Assembly: GCF_011038655.2 (NCBI RefSeq)
Contig: NZ_CP064954.1
Location: 930,001 to 994,000, forward strand
Origin: Corynebacterium lizhenjunii
Lineage (GTDB): Bacteria > Actinomycetota > Actinomycetes > Mycobacteriales > Mycobacteriaceae
Direction of reading: 5' to 3'
Length of the DNA: 64,000 bases
The translations under genes and the position numbers were made by a program. The stretch's first letter is position 1, and each line of letters opens with the position of its first letter. A model generated the notes under the pieces. It was not told where the DNA came from and did not search any database. It was given only the letters and a program-made list of their open reading frames with translations. This document shows, piece by piece, positions 51,699 to 60,216 of the stretch.

Positions 51699-53552
51699 TC
51701 AGGGTAGTTCATAAAAAGTGGCGGTGTGGAACCTCACGCGAACCTGTGCGCCCACTGGGGGAGCCTGCCCCGTTACGGGGGCGTGGAGGGGGTAGCCTGC
51801 GGCATCGAGCAGCACCCGCGCGCCCGTGAGGAAGTCCGTGGTCTCTATCGCGCGCACCTTCGCCTCGATCCACCACCCAGGTTCTTCCGCATCTGTCGTG
51901 CCAGGCGCGCCATCTGTGAGCAACTCGGTGTCCGCCAGCTGGCAGACCATGCGGGTGCCGTTGGGGTCCGGGTGCAGCCTGCCGCTGCTGGTGGTGCGCA
52001 CCCGCAGGTAATTCAAGCCCGCCAGCGCGGAGACGAAACGGTTTGGTGGGCGGGAGAACACCTGGCTCACAGTGCCGGTGGCGATGACCTGGCCGGCGTC
52101 GAGTACCACGGCGTGAGTGCACAGGGAGGCAACGTCAATCACGTCGTGGCTAACTACAATGATGCTGCGCTGGGCTCGCGCAGCGTCTTGACGGAAGAAC
52201 TCCCGCCACGCGGCAGCGGACTCGACATCGAGGGCGGCAAAAGGCTCATCCAGAATCACAAAGCGCGGCCGGGCCGCCAGTGCACGCACCAGGGCAACTT
52301 GGGCGGCTTGCCCGCCGGAAAGTTGCGAGGTGCGCACACCGGAAAGGTGGGCTAGACCTGCTGCGGCCAGCAGCTGCTGGGAGCGCTGGCGGTTGCTGGT
52401 GACCATGTTCAGGGCCCGTTCCACGGTGCCGGTGGTGGGAAGACCGGGACGCTGAGTCAGCATGGCTATACCGCGCAGGTGGGCAGGAGTGGCAGAGATG
52501 TCCGTGCTGCCGCGCAGCACCGCATCCCCGTGCAGTCTGCCGGAAACAATGCCGCCAAGAGTAGTTTTTCCGGAGCCGTTGGGGCCCACGATGGCGGTCG
52601 CACGCCCGCCAGGAAACACCGCGCCGGCGCAGTGCAGGGAGGGCGGGGCGGTACCGGCAAGCTGGGGACTAGACAGGCGCAATAGCGCGGCGTAATCCAT
52701 CTGCCCGGCTGGGGCCTTGGCAACCGGGCGCTGTGTGCGCAGGGCCCGCGGGAGCAGGGGCAAGGCAGCCACCAACAGCGCTACCAAGGCGGTGGCTATC
52801 AGCACCGCGGCCAAGCCATAGGCGGTATCCGGGTCAGTGTCGCGCTCCAAATAGATGCCGCTGGGCAGCGTGCGGGTGACCCCGGGCAGGGAACCGGCAA
52901 AGGTCAATGTGGTGCCAAATTCCCCCAGGGAGCGGGCAAAAGCCAACGCGGCGCCGGTAAAAATAGCCGGGGTGATAGCGGGAGCAATAATCCGAGTGCT
53001 AATTGTCCAGGGGCGCAAGCCCACCCCACGAGCGGAGTGAATAATCTCCGGATCCAGCTGACGCAGTGCCGAGTCCACCGCCACCACCACGAAGGGGATG
53101 ATGACAAAGAGGTGGGCCAGGACCACCCCGGGAAAGGCGAATGCGAAGTGGACCCCCAAGGTCTCAAGCAGCGGGGCAAGCCAACCGCGGCGGCCCCAGG
53201 CCGCGGATAGCGCCAGACCGCCCACCACTGGCGGCAAGGCCAGGGGAAGATAGACAAAGAGGCGCACGCACTGCGCGGCGCGGCCCAGGTGGTGTAGCCA
53301 TAGTGCCAGGCCCACGCCCAACACGGTTGCCAGCGCGGCAGATTGCGCGGCCGCTGCCACAGACAGCGCCACCATATCGCGGGTGGCAGGCTGTGTGGCA
53401 ATGTCTGCCAACCTGCCCCATGGAACCCGCGTGGCCAGGGCCAGGAGCGGCACCACCAGATAAGCCACGGCCAGCGCGCCAATGACCCCAAAGAGCCCCG
53501 GCGCACGGTGGCGGGCCGGGGTGGGCTGGCTAATTGACTGGGTGGAACCCAT
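51699..53552 (-). CDS. modBC: Molybdate ABC transporter, permease and ATPase fused
   Basis: A 617-residue protein. Residues 1-270 are a ModB permease with about six helices and the EAA-type loop SARGVGLRPWTISTRIIAP. Residues ~280-500 are a ModC ATPase: Walker A IVGPNGSGKTT near 322, signature TSQLSGGQAAQ near 410, Walker B RFVILDEPFAALD and the switch His in VVSHDV; the last ~100 residues are a TOBE-like molybdate-binding regulatory domain. Fusion of permease and ATPase in one chain is unusual for this importer. It overlaps modA by 23 bases and supplies molybdenum needed by NarG next door. Confidence 0.92.
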   Translation of the reverse strand: MGSTQSISQPTPARHRAPGLFGVIGALAVAYLVVPLLALATRVPWGRLADIATQPATRDMVALSVAAAAQSAALATVLGVGLALWLHHLGRAAQCVRLFVYLPLALPPVVGGLALSAAWGRRGWLAPLLETLGVHFAFAFPGVVLAHLFVIIPFVVVAVDSALRQLDPEIIHSARGVGLRPWTISTRIIAPAITPAIFTGAALAFARSLGEFGTTLTFAGSLPGVTRTLPSGIYLERDTDPDTAYGLAAVLIATALVALLVAALPLLPRALRTQRPVAKAPAGQMDYAALLRLSSPQLAGTAPPSLHCAGAVFPGGRATAIVGPNGSGKTTLGGIVSGRLHGDAVLRGSTDISATPAHLRGIAMLTQRPGLPTTGTVERALNMVTSNRQRSQQLLAAAGLAHLSGVRTSQLSGGQAAQVALVRALAARPRFVILDEPFAALDVESAAAWREFFRQDAARAQRSIIVVSHDVIDVASLCTHAVVLDAGQVIATGTVSQVFSRPPNRFVSALAGLNYLRVRTTSSGRLHPDPNGTRMVCQLADTELLTDGAPGTTDAEEPGWWIEAKVRAIETTDFLTGARVLLDAAGYPLHAPVTGQAPPVGAQVRVRFHTATFYELP

Positions 53553-54324
53553 GGGCGATCCACTGGGGCCGGAAGTTGTGGGCGAGGAGGTCTAGGAGGG
53601 CATCGGCAGACTCGGGATGGACAGAAGCAGAGGTGCGCGCGCCCAGGAGCATGGTGGGGTACGCGCTGGCCTGGGGAATGTCGATGACCTCGACGGCGGA
53701 TCCAGCGGCGGCGGCATCGGTGGAATAGACCCAGCCGGCATCGGCCTGCCCGGAGGCTACCTTACCTATCACATCGGCTACCTGCGACTCTAGCGAATCC
53801 GGCTGCAGGTCCAACCCATTGGCGCGGGCCAAAGCCTGGGCAGTTGCCCCGCAGGGCACTTGCGGATCGCACAGCACCAGCACGTGCTCGTCGCGCAGCC
53901 CCGCAGCCGCAGTGATCCCGGCGGGATTACCCGCGGGTACCACCATCACCATGGTATTGGTGGCCAGGCGCACCGGCTGGGCCACGGTGCCCGCCGCCAC
54001 CGCGGCGTCCATGGTCTCTTGGGAGGCGGTGAGCAGGACATCGGCAGGGGCACCCTCAGCTAACTGCTGTACCAACGCGGCGGAACCGGCGTTGTTCAGG
54101 CGCAGCTGTAGCGGCGGATTGGCCTGGGCGGCGGCGTGGGTGAGGTCCTCGTTGAGCACCCGGGTGGATGATGCCGCAAAGACGGTCAATTCGGGGCCGG
54201 CTTCTTGGCTGGGGCCCTGCGGCAGCGGGGAGCACCCGGCCAGGAGACTCAGCGCTGTGCACAGGCCTGCTACGGCGGTGACCCCCAGCGCCCGGGCCCG
54301 GGCGGAATATGCGCGTGCGGGCAT
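53530..54324 (-). CDS. modA: Molybdate-binding lipoprotein
   Basis: A 264-residue protein with a lipoprotein signal, lipobox LLAGC at 28-32, so it is anchored outside the membrane. The mature part follows the ModA pattern: ELTVFAASSTRVLNEDL opening, NNAGSAALVQQLAEGAPADVLLTAS, NTMVMVVPAGNP and the hinge ADAGWVYSTDAAAA. It delivers molybdate to ModBC, whose gene it overlaps by 23 bases. Located one base after the DUF2249 gene; together they form a probable operon. Confidence 0.92.
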   Translation of the reverse strand: MPARAYSARARALGVTAVAGLCTALSLLAGCSPLPQGPSQEAGPELTVFAASSTRVLNEDLTHAAAQANPPLQLRLNNAGSAALVQQLAEGAPADVLLTASQETMDAAVAAGTVAQPVRLATNTMVMVVPAGNPAGITAAAGLRDEHVLVLCDPQVPCGATAQALARANGLDLQPDSLESQVADVIGKVASGQADAGWVYSTDAAAAGSAVEVIDIPQASAYPTMLLGARTSASVHPESADALLDLLAHNFRPQWIAHGFHPVN

Positions 54325-54325
54325 T

Positions 54326-54586
54326 TTAGGCGGTGCGGGTGAACTTGATGTGGAAATCCTGGGGGTCTTCCTTGAGGTAGTCTAGCTCGAAGGTTTCTTC
54401 CCGGGCTTCAACTTCGCGCAGGAGCGGCAGGGGGTTGTGCGGGGCGATGAGCACCATGGACTCGCCTACGGCCAACGTGCCCAGTGCGCCGTGGATGGCA
54501 CCGTGGCGAACGGCGTGGGGGATTTCGCTGGCGTTGAGGGTGGGAATGTCCCCGGAGGCGTGAACGTCAGAGATGGGCAACTGCAT
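54326..54586 (-). CDS. DUF2249 protein (SirA/TusA-like fold)
   Basis: An 86-residue protein with MVLIAPHNPLPLLREVEAREE, the APHNP-LP..L motif characteristic of DUF2249, a TusA-like small alpha/beta fold, and a final beta segment DPQDFHIKFTR. AAAGGAG precedes the ATG. Members of this family sit near denitrification and anaerobic-respiration genes, as here, and their biochemical role is unsettled. First gene of the modA-modBC unit, divergent from the nirK cluster 101 bases away. Confidence 0.85.
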   Translation of the reverse strand: MQLPISDVHASGDIPTLNASEIPHAVRHGAIHGALGTLAVGESMVLIAPHNPLPLLREVEAREETFELDYLKEDPQDFHIKFTRTA

Positions 54587-54687
54587 GGTTAAGACTCCTT
54601 TGTGGGTTGTGTCCTTCTTGGTTGGTAGGGGTGAGATGGGCTGGGCGTTGCTTCCAGCATAGCCGCAATTTTAGTACGATTAACACC

Positions 54688-55866
54688 GTGGAAAATAAAC
54701 GCGTGGCGCACCGGGTATTCTTCCTGGTCTTCGCAGGGGTGGCCCTTCTGCATGGCCTGGCGGCGGGCGCACACCTGCTGGGGCTAACCTGGGGGCCGGC
54801 CGGGGCGGCTAGCGACATTGCCCGGGACCACGGCCCGTTGATGGTCTTTGGCTTCGTGGGTGGGGCCATTGGCCTGGAGCGCACCATTGCGGTGCGAGCG
54901 CGCTGGGCCTGGGTGGGGCCTATTGCGCACGTGCTGGGAGTGCTGAGCTTGCTTACAGGCGCGCCCCGAGTGCTTCCGGCCGCAGCTTTTGGGGTCAGCT
55001 TTGGGGTGCTGGGCGCTATCTATGCCGCGATTTATCGCCGCCAGCCCACCTCTGCGGTGGTGGTGCAGGCCATTGGGGTTATTGGCGGTGTGGCTGCGGT
55101 GTGGCTGTGGGCGTTGAGCGGTGAGTTCCGTACCTCCATGCCCGCAGCGGTACTTTATGCGGTGAGCACCATTATTGGCGAGCGCATGGAACTTGCCCGG
55201 GTGAGCATCAGCGGTGCTCGCGCAGAATCCCGCCTGGCCGCCTGGTGCCTGGGTCTGGCTGCGGCCACGGTGGTTTATCTGGTGGTCCCCGCCGTCGGCT
55301 ACCGCTTGCTGGGGGCCGGGCTTGTGGGCGTGGCGGTGGCCGCCGCCCGGGTAGATGTAGCACGCGTGTTGGTGCGCGCCCAGGGCCTGCCGCGGTATAG
55401 CGCGTGGTGCATGTTGCTGGGCTACGCGTGGTTGGCCAGCGCCGGGCTGGGCTGGCTGGCAACAGGCAATGCCATAACCGGCTATGGCTACGACGCCAGC
55501 GTGCATGCCATCTTCCTGGGCTTTGTGTTGTCGATGATTTTTGCCCACGCCCCCACCATCTTGGCCGCGGTGGTGCGCCGCACCCTTCCTTATCACTGGG
55601 TGCTCTACGTACCGGTGGTGTTTCTGCACGGTGGTTTGGCGTTGCGGATTTACGCCGGATGGAAGAATTATGCTCCCGGCTACGTAACTGGTGGGGTGCT
55701 CAACATCATTGCCGTGCTGAGCTTTATTGTCCTTGCCTTGGGGCTGGGCGCCGTGCATGCCCGCCGCAGGCGCGCACACAAAGCCCACCGATCCCGGCAC
55801 GACCAGCAAGGCCAGGACTTCCAGCAAGGCCAGGACTTCCGGCAGGCCCAGGAGTCCCGCGCATGA
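54688..55866 (+). CDS. NnrS-like multi-spanning membrane protein
   Basis: The product has 392 residues from the GTG at 54688, chosen because TACGAT ends nine bases earlier (leaderless pattern) and homologous-looking sequence begins there. About eleven helices; conserved DHGPLMVFGFVGGAIGLERTIAVR near 46-70 and HAIFLGFVLSMIFAHAPTIL near 273-292 with conserved His, both as in NnrS proteins, heme/copper membrane proteins tied to nitrogen-oxide metabolism. The C-terminal ~30 residues hold a QQGQDF repeat. It overlaps the next gene (ATGA) and probably starts the nirK operon. Confidence 0.72.
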   Translation: MENKRVAHRVFFLVFAGVALLHGLAAGAHLLGLTWGPAGAASDIARDHGPLMVFGFVGGAIGLERTIAVRARWAWVGPIAHVLGVLSLLTGAPRVLPAAAFGVSFGVLGAIYAAIYRRQPTSAVVVQAIGVIGGVAAVWLWALSGEFRTSMPAAVLYAVSTIIGERMELARVSISGARAESRLAAWCLGLAAATVVYLVVPAVGYRLLGAGLVGVAVAAARVDVARVLVRAQGLPRYSAWCMLLGYAWLASAGLGWLATGNAITGYGYDASVHAIFLGFVLSMIFAHAPTILAAVVRRTLPYHWVLYVPVVFLHGGLALRIYAGWKNYAPGYVTGGVLNIIAVLSFIVLALGLGAVHARRRRAHKAHRSRHDQQGQDFQQGQDFRQAQESRA

Positions 55867-57083
55867 GCCAGCAACTAATCAATGATGTCTCTTTGGCCCG
55901 GCGCGGGCGCTGGCACACCGCAGTCTTTTGCTTGGTGGCGGTGTGGCTGGCGGTGGGCATGGGCCTGGTGCTCGCGCGCCAGCTGGGGGCGCCGGTGGTG
56001 TGGTGGGAGCTTATCCACCCATTCAGCGTTGGTGTGCTGACCACCGCAATTGTGGTGTATTCGACGCACTTTAGCGAGGCACTCACCCGCACCGCCACGC
56101 AGGATTACCGCGCGGTGGCCGGGCGCGTGGGGCTGATCCAGGTGGGCTTGGTCTTGCTGTTGGCAGACCGGGCAGGCTTTGACTGGGGAGTGCTTTCCGA
56201 TGCCGCCGTTGTACTCATCCTGTCTGCCCTGGCCCGGCACGCGGTGGCTATCGGGCGGGCGCTGCGGGGTTCATTGTCCGGCCAATTCGCCGTGACGGTG
56301 CCGTATTACCTGGTCGCTACCGGCTTTTTAGCGGCGGCGGTGTTGTGCGCTGCGGCGGCGGCACGCGGGGCGGGCAACTATTCCAATATGATTGCTGCGC
56401 ACCAGCGCGGCGCGGTGTGGGGCTTTGCGCTGCTGACCATCGTGGGCACGGTGGTGACGTTGCTGCCCACCTTATCGGGCACACCGATCGCCCCGGCGGC
56501 GCGCGCCCGGTGTAGCAGGGCACTGGTGGTCCATACCGCGGGCCTGGCGGTGGCCATGGTTGGCTATTGCGCCGGGTGGTACCTGGTGGGTGGGCTGGGG
56601 CAGTTGGCCACCGTGGTGGCAAGCGCGTTGGTATTACACCCGGTTGTCGATAGCGTGCTGGGCAACCGCCCGCAGCTCACCGCTGCCACGCTTAGCGTGC
56701 TGGCTGGCCTGGGCTGGATGGTGGCGCTCAATGCTGCCGATGCCCTGAGCATTCTTACCGGCGCTTATCCCCGGGCAGTGACCTTGGTGCTGTTGCCGGC
56801 TTTTGTGGGCGCCGGTTTGTTGCAGATGGTCACCGGGGTGCTCAGCCACCTGCTGCCCACCCTGCGCGGCGGAGGGCGTGAGAAAGTCCTTGCCGCCCGT
56901 GCGAGGGCCTCGCGCAGTGGCGTAGCCCGCGTGGTCCTGATCAACCTCGGGGCCGTCATCACCGTGGTTCCTGGTAGCGCGCCGGAAGCCACCATGTCCG
57001 GGATTATCATGATGGGCGCAGGTTTAGCCTGGACTGTCGCGGCGACTGCCTGGGCCGTATTTCATCCGCGAACGACTAATTAG
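55863..57083 (+). CDS. Polytopic membrane protein of the nirK operon
   Basis: A 406-residue protein with about ten membrane helices and conserved His-containing helices (WWELIHPFSVGVLTTAIVVYSTHFSEAL near 40-70; IAAHQRGAVWGFALLTI near 175-192). The ATG overlaps the previous stop (ATGA). In some actinobacteria, as I recall, such a membrane region is fused to the N-terminus of a copper nitrite reductase. Here the two are separate neighbouring genes (13-base gap), suggesting they act together at the membrane. It may carry electrons or copper to NirK; that is inference. Confidence 0.65.
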   Translation: MSQQLINDVSLARRGRWHTAVFCLVAVWLAVGMGLVLARQLGAPVVWWELIHPFSVGVLTTAIVVYSTHFSEALTRTATQDYRAVAGRVGLIQVGLVLLLADRAGFDWGVLSDAAVVLILSALARHAVAIGRALRGSLSGQFAVTVPYYLVATGFLAAAVLCAAAAARGAGNYSNMIAAHQRGAVWGFALLTIVGTVVTLLPTLSGTPIAPAARARCSRALVVHTAGLAVAMVGYCAGWYLVGGLGQLATVVASALVLHPVVDSVLGNRPQLTAATLSVLAGLGWMVALNAADALSILTGAYPRAVTLVLLPAFVGAGLLQMVTGVLSHLLPTLRGGGREKVLAARARASRSGVARVVLINLGAVITVVPGSAPEATMSGIIMMGAGLAWTVAATAWAVFHPRTTN

Positions 57084-57096
57084 CTGGGAGAATTCC

Positions 57097-58515
57097 ATGA
57101 TTGATTTGTCTGCACCAACACCTGAAGGCAAGCCCGCTGCTGGGAAGACCCCTGAAGGTGCCGGTTGGGGTGCGTGGGCGCTCATTGGCCTGGCCATTGC
57201 GGCAGTCATTGCGCTTGCGGTAGTCAACACCCAGGCCACCAACCTGCACTCATCTGACCATGCGGCAGGGGCGTCGGCACCGGCTGCCAGCGGCGCGGTT
57301 ACCGTCGATGTCCGCGTTGAGGGCATGGCTTTTGTGCCCGCCAGCGTGGACGTGCCGGTGGGCTCGCAACTGATTGTTAATTTCACCAACTCAGGCGACC
57401 GCGTCCATGACCTCAAGATTGGGCAGGCAGAGACCGGGCGGGTGGAGCCAGGCAAGACGGTGCGCCTGGATGCTGGGGTGATTACCGAGGACGTCGCCGG
57501 GCTATGCACCATTGCTGGGCACAGCGTGCAGGGCATGACGATTGCGGTTAATGCCATCGACGTTAATTCCATCGACGGCGCGCAACCAAGCGCCGGCCAT
57601 GATCACACCATGGCTGCTGGGGGCGATAATCCCTTCGTGGAGGTTCCCAGCGCTGCCCAACGCATGGCCGCCCGAGCAGACTTTGAGGCCGTAGATCCGC
57701 GCCTGGCCCCAGCACAGGGGCGAGTCCATGAACACCGCTGGGTAATGACGGAAGAAGTTCGCGATGTCGCCCCCGGCCACCGGCAGGTGCGTTGGCTCTT
57801 CGATGGGCAGGCCCCCGGTCCCACGCTGCGTGGCAAGGTGGGAGATACCTTCCGCATTACCATCGTTAACCAGGGCACCATGGGCCACTCCATTGACTTC
57901 CACGCCGGGGAAGTCAGCCCCGATGCCCCCATGCGCACCATCGAGCCGGGCGAGGAATTGGTCTACGAGTTCAAGGCCAACCGCGCCGGGATTTGGATGT
58001 ATCACTGTGCGACAGCGCCCATGAGCCTGCATATTGCCAACGGCATGGCTGGCGCCGTGGTCATTGACCCCCAAGATCTCCGCCCTGTCGATGCCGAATA
58101 TGCCCTGGTGGCCTCAGACATCTTCCTGGGCGAGGAGGCCATCGGTGCCGATGCCGCCCGCGTTGCCGCAGGCCAGCCAGACCTCATGGCGTTTAATTAC
58201 TACCCCAACCAGTATGACCTGCAACCCCTGCGCGCCAGGGTGGGCCAGAGCATTCGCGTGTGGCTGCTCAACGTGGGCCCCGACCAAGCGTTGTCCTTCC
58301 ACGTGGTGGGCGAGCAATTCGATACCGTCTACAAGGAAGGAGCTTATCTGCTGCGCGGGGCCAGCGACACCGGCTCGCAAGCTCTAGACCTCCAACCAGC
58401 CCAGGGTGGCTTTGTGGAGATGACCTTCACAGAACCTGGCACCTACACCTTTGTCAATCACATTATGACTAGTGCGGAGAAGGGCCAACACGGCCAGATC
58501 ATCGTGAGCAACTAG
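57097..58515 (+). CDS. nirK: Copper nitrite reductase with N-terminal cupredoxin
   Basis: Reduces nitrite to NO. The product has 472 residues: a membrane anchor (about 24-44), an extra plastocyanin-like domain (about 66-150), then two NirK cupredoxin domains. Copper ligands appear as in AniA/NirK: GHSIDFHAG near 263-271 (type 1 His, catalytic Asp, type 2 His), WMYHCATAPMSLHIANGM near 299-316 (type 2 His, type 1 Cys, His and Met), SFHVVGE near 401 and TFVNHIMTSAEKG near 451. Likely membrane-anchored, facing outward. The extra domain may relay electrons. Third gene of its operon, converging on narI. Confidence 0.92.
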   Translation: MIDLSAPTPEGKPAAGKTPEGAGWGAWALIGLAIAAVIALAVVNTQATNLHSSDHAAGASAPAASGAVTVDVRVEGMAFVPASVDVPVGSQLIVNFTNSGDRVHDLKIGQAETGRVEPGKTVRLDAGVITEDVAGLCTIAGHSVQGMTIAVNAIDVNSIDGAQPSAGHDHTMAAGGDNPFVEVPSAAQRMAARADFEAVDPRLAPAQGRVHEHRWVMTEEVRDVAPGHRQVRWLFDGQAPGPTLRGKVGDTFRITIVNQGTMGHSIDFHAGEVSPDAPMRTIEPGEELVYEFKANRAGIWMYHCATAPMSLHIANGMAGAVVIDPQDLRPVDAEYALVASDIFLGEEAIGADAARVAAGQPDLMAFNYYPNQYDLQPLRARVGQSIRVWLLNVGPDQALSFHVVGEQFDTVYKEGAYLLRGASDTGSQALDLQPAQGGFVEMTFTEPGTYTFVNHIMTSAEKGQHGQIIVSN

Positions 58516-58604
58516 GGTGCCTAGCCGCTCACAGACTTGCCGGCGGGACGTTCGTTCCGCACCGGTGGGACGCCCGTGCCATACGGGCCGGACGCCCGAC
58601 GGGC

Positions 58605-59387
58605 TTAGGCGCCGTGCGAGGGAGTTTCAGACTTGTCCAGCTGGGAGCGGTGATTGCGCACCGGCTCCCACGCGGTGTGGGAGCGCATGTCCGTTGCGCG
58701 CTGGTCCCGGGAACGGTAGACCACATACGGGCGGGTGACATAGCCTACCGGGGCAGAAAACGCGTGCACCAGGCGGGTATAAGGCCACACGGCGATGATG
58801 GTGAAACCAGCCAGCACGTGCACCTTGAACTGCCAGGGAACATCAGCCATGGTCTCTGGGTGCAGGTTGAATACCAACAAATCCCGCAGCCACGGAGAGA
58901 TGGTCTCGCGATAGTCATATCCGTGCGGGCCACCAAAGACCTGCGTGCTTACCGTGGCGATAGTGCCGGAGAGTATCGCGGCGCCCAAGAACACGTACAT
59001 GACTTTGTCCGAACGCGACGTGGACAAAAACACCGACTTGTTCACGATGCGCCGGTATAGCAACCCCGCAAAGCCCAGCACAACCGCCGCAGCAGCAATG
59101 GTGCCGGGAATTGTGGCGATCAGGTGATAGGCGGGATCAGAAATGCCCACCGCGCGGGTCCAGTCTTTGGGGATGGCCAAACCCATAAGGTGGCCGATTA
59201 TCACAAAGACCATGCCCCAGTGGAACAGCGGCGAAGACAGCCGCAACAAGCGTGACTCATAGATTTGGGATGAGTGCGTGGTCCAACCGAATTGGTCCGT
59301 ACGCCAGCGCCAGAAGATGCCCACGAAGAAGGCGGCAATCGCCAGCCACGGGAAGGCACCCCAGAAGAAGTTAGTGAAATAATCCAT
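58605..59387 (-). CDS. narI: Respiratory nitrate reductase gamma subunit (cytochrome b)
   Basis: A 260-residue protein with five helices and conserved His that bind two b hemes: LFHWGMVFVIIGHLMGL near 54-70 and VHVLAGFTIIAVWPYTRLVHAFSAP near 188-214. It oxidises menaquinol and passes electrons to NarH. AAAGGA precedes the ATG, ten bases after the narJ stop. Last gene of narGHJI, converging on nirK with 89 bases between that hold only a GCCCGT/ACGGGC hairpin. Confidence 0.96.
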   Translation of the reverse strand: MDYFTNFFWGAFPWLAIAAFFVGIFWRWRTDQFGWTTHSSQIYESRLLRLSSPLFHWGMVFVIIGHLMGLAIPKDWTRAVGISDPAYHLIATIPGTIAAAAVVLGFAGLLYRRIVNKSVFLSTSRSDKVMYVFLGAAILSGTIATVSTQVFGGPHGYDYRETISPWLRDLLVFNLHPETMADVPWQFKVHVLAGFTIIAVWPYTRLVHAFSAPVGYVTRPYVVYRSRDQRATDMRSHTAWEPVRNHRSQLDKSETPSHGA

Positions 59388-59397
59388 GGTGGGTCCT

Positions 59398-60207
59398 TTA
59401 GATGAAATCGGGTTGGGCAGTGGGGAAGGGCAAGTCCGCGATTCCGACCATCTCCGCAGGAGGTCCAGTGCGGATCAGGTCCACGTACTTTTGCGCAGTA
59501 TCGGCGTCTACCTCAGGCAGCGCCTTGCACACAGCAATAATCAGGCTGGCATAGGGCGAACCCAGCTGGGTTAGCGCAGCACGTAGCACCTCTAAGCCCT
59601 GGCGGTGGCTAGCCAAAAGCTCTACCGCACGCTCATGTGCTGCGCCCTCGCTAAGGCCAACGGCCTCCAAAATCACGCACAGATGATCCGCGAGCTCATC
59701 TTCGCTCACGCTAAAGCCCAGGGACTCCAGCTGCTCGCGGAAAGACAAGATAGCCATGCCACGCTGGCGGGTATCTCCCACCGCGTAATAGGACAAAAAC
59801 AGTGAGCACCTGCGGCGTTGATCAAAGGTCTCCACGTAGTGCTCTTCCAGGCCGCGCCCGCCTATACCGCGCGCCCAGGATGTGAAGTCGATGAAGTCAC
59901 TGGCCACTGCCAGCGGCAGCGTCGCCGCCTGCTCATCTACCACCGCCAAGTGCGCCAGGTAGTCCGGGCCGGGGTAGCGCAGCAGCACCGACGCCGCCAT
60001 CGCCACCACCTTGCGCTGTTGGGCGCTCATTTCCACCGGCGCGATGAACTGGGTGGGCACCTGACCGGTGTGGGTGCGCAGCGTGCGTTGCACGTCGCGC
60101 GCCCCGCCACCGCTGCCGATGCCCGCTGGGGTGGCGGTAGGTGGGGCATCGGCAGACTGGGCACCGCCAGAGGCAGTACGGCGGGCGAGCTTATCAAAAA
60201 GGGACAT
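59398..60207 (-). CDS. narJ: Nitrate reductase chaperone NarJ
   Basis: A 269-residue system-specific chaperone that inserts the molybdenum cofactor into NarG and is not part of the final enzyme. The helical core shows RRCSLFLSYYAVGDTRQRGMAIL, typical of NarJ, and ELADHLCVILEAVGL. The first ~55 residues are Ala/Pro/Thr-rich and variable, and contain two dispersed TGCCGATGCC words. It starts nine bases after the narH stop. Confidence 0.93.
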   Translation of the reverse strand: MSLFDKLARRTASGGAQSADAPPTATPAGIGSGGGARDVQRTLRTHTGQVPTQFIAPVEMSAQQRKVVAMAASVLLRYPGPDYLAHLAVVDEQAATLPLAVASDFIDFTSWARGIGGRGLEEHYVETFDQRRRCSLFLSYYAVGDTRQRGMAILSFREQLESLGFSVSEDELADHLCVILEAVGLSEGAAHERAVELLASHRQGLEVLRAALTQLGSPYASLIIAVCKALPEVDADTAQKYVDLIRTGPPAEMVGIADLPFPTAQPDFI

Positions 60208-60216
60208 GGCTCCGGC

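Noticed and set aside
58516-58604. Bidirectional terminator between nirK and narI
   Set aside because: Short GC hairpins exist, but neither strand has a T-run, so no terminator is called.
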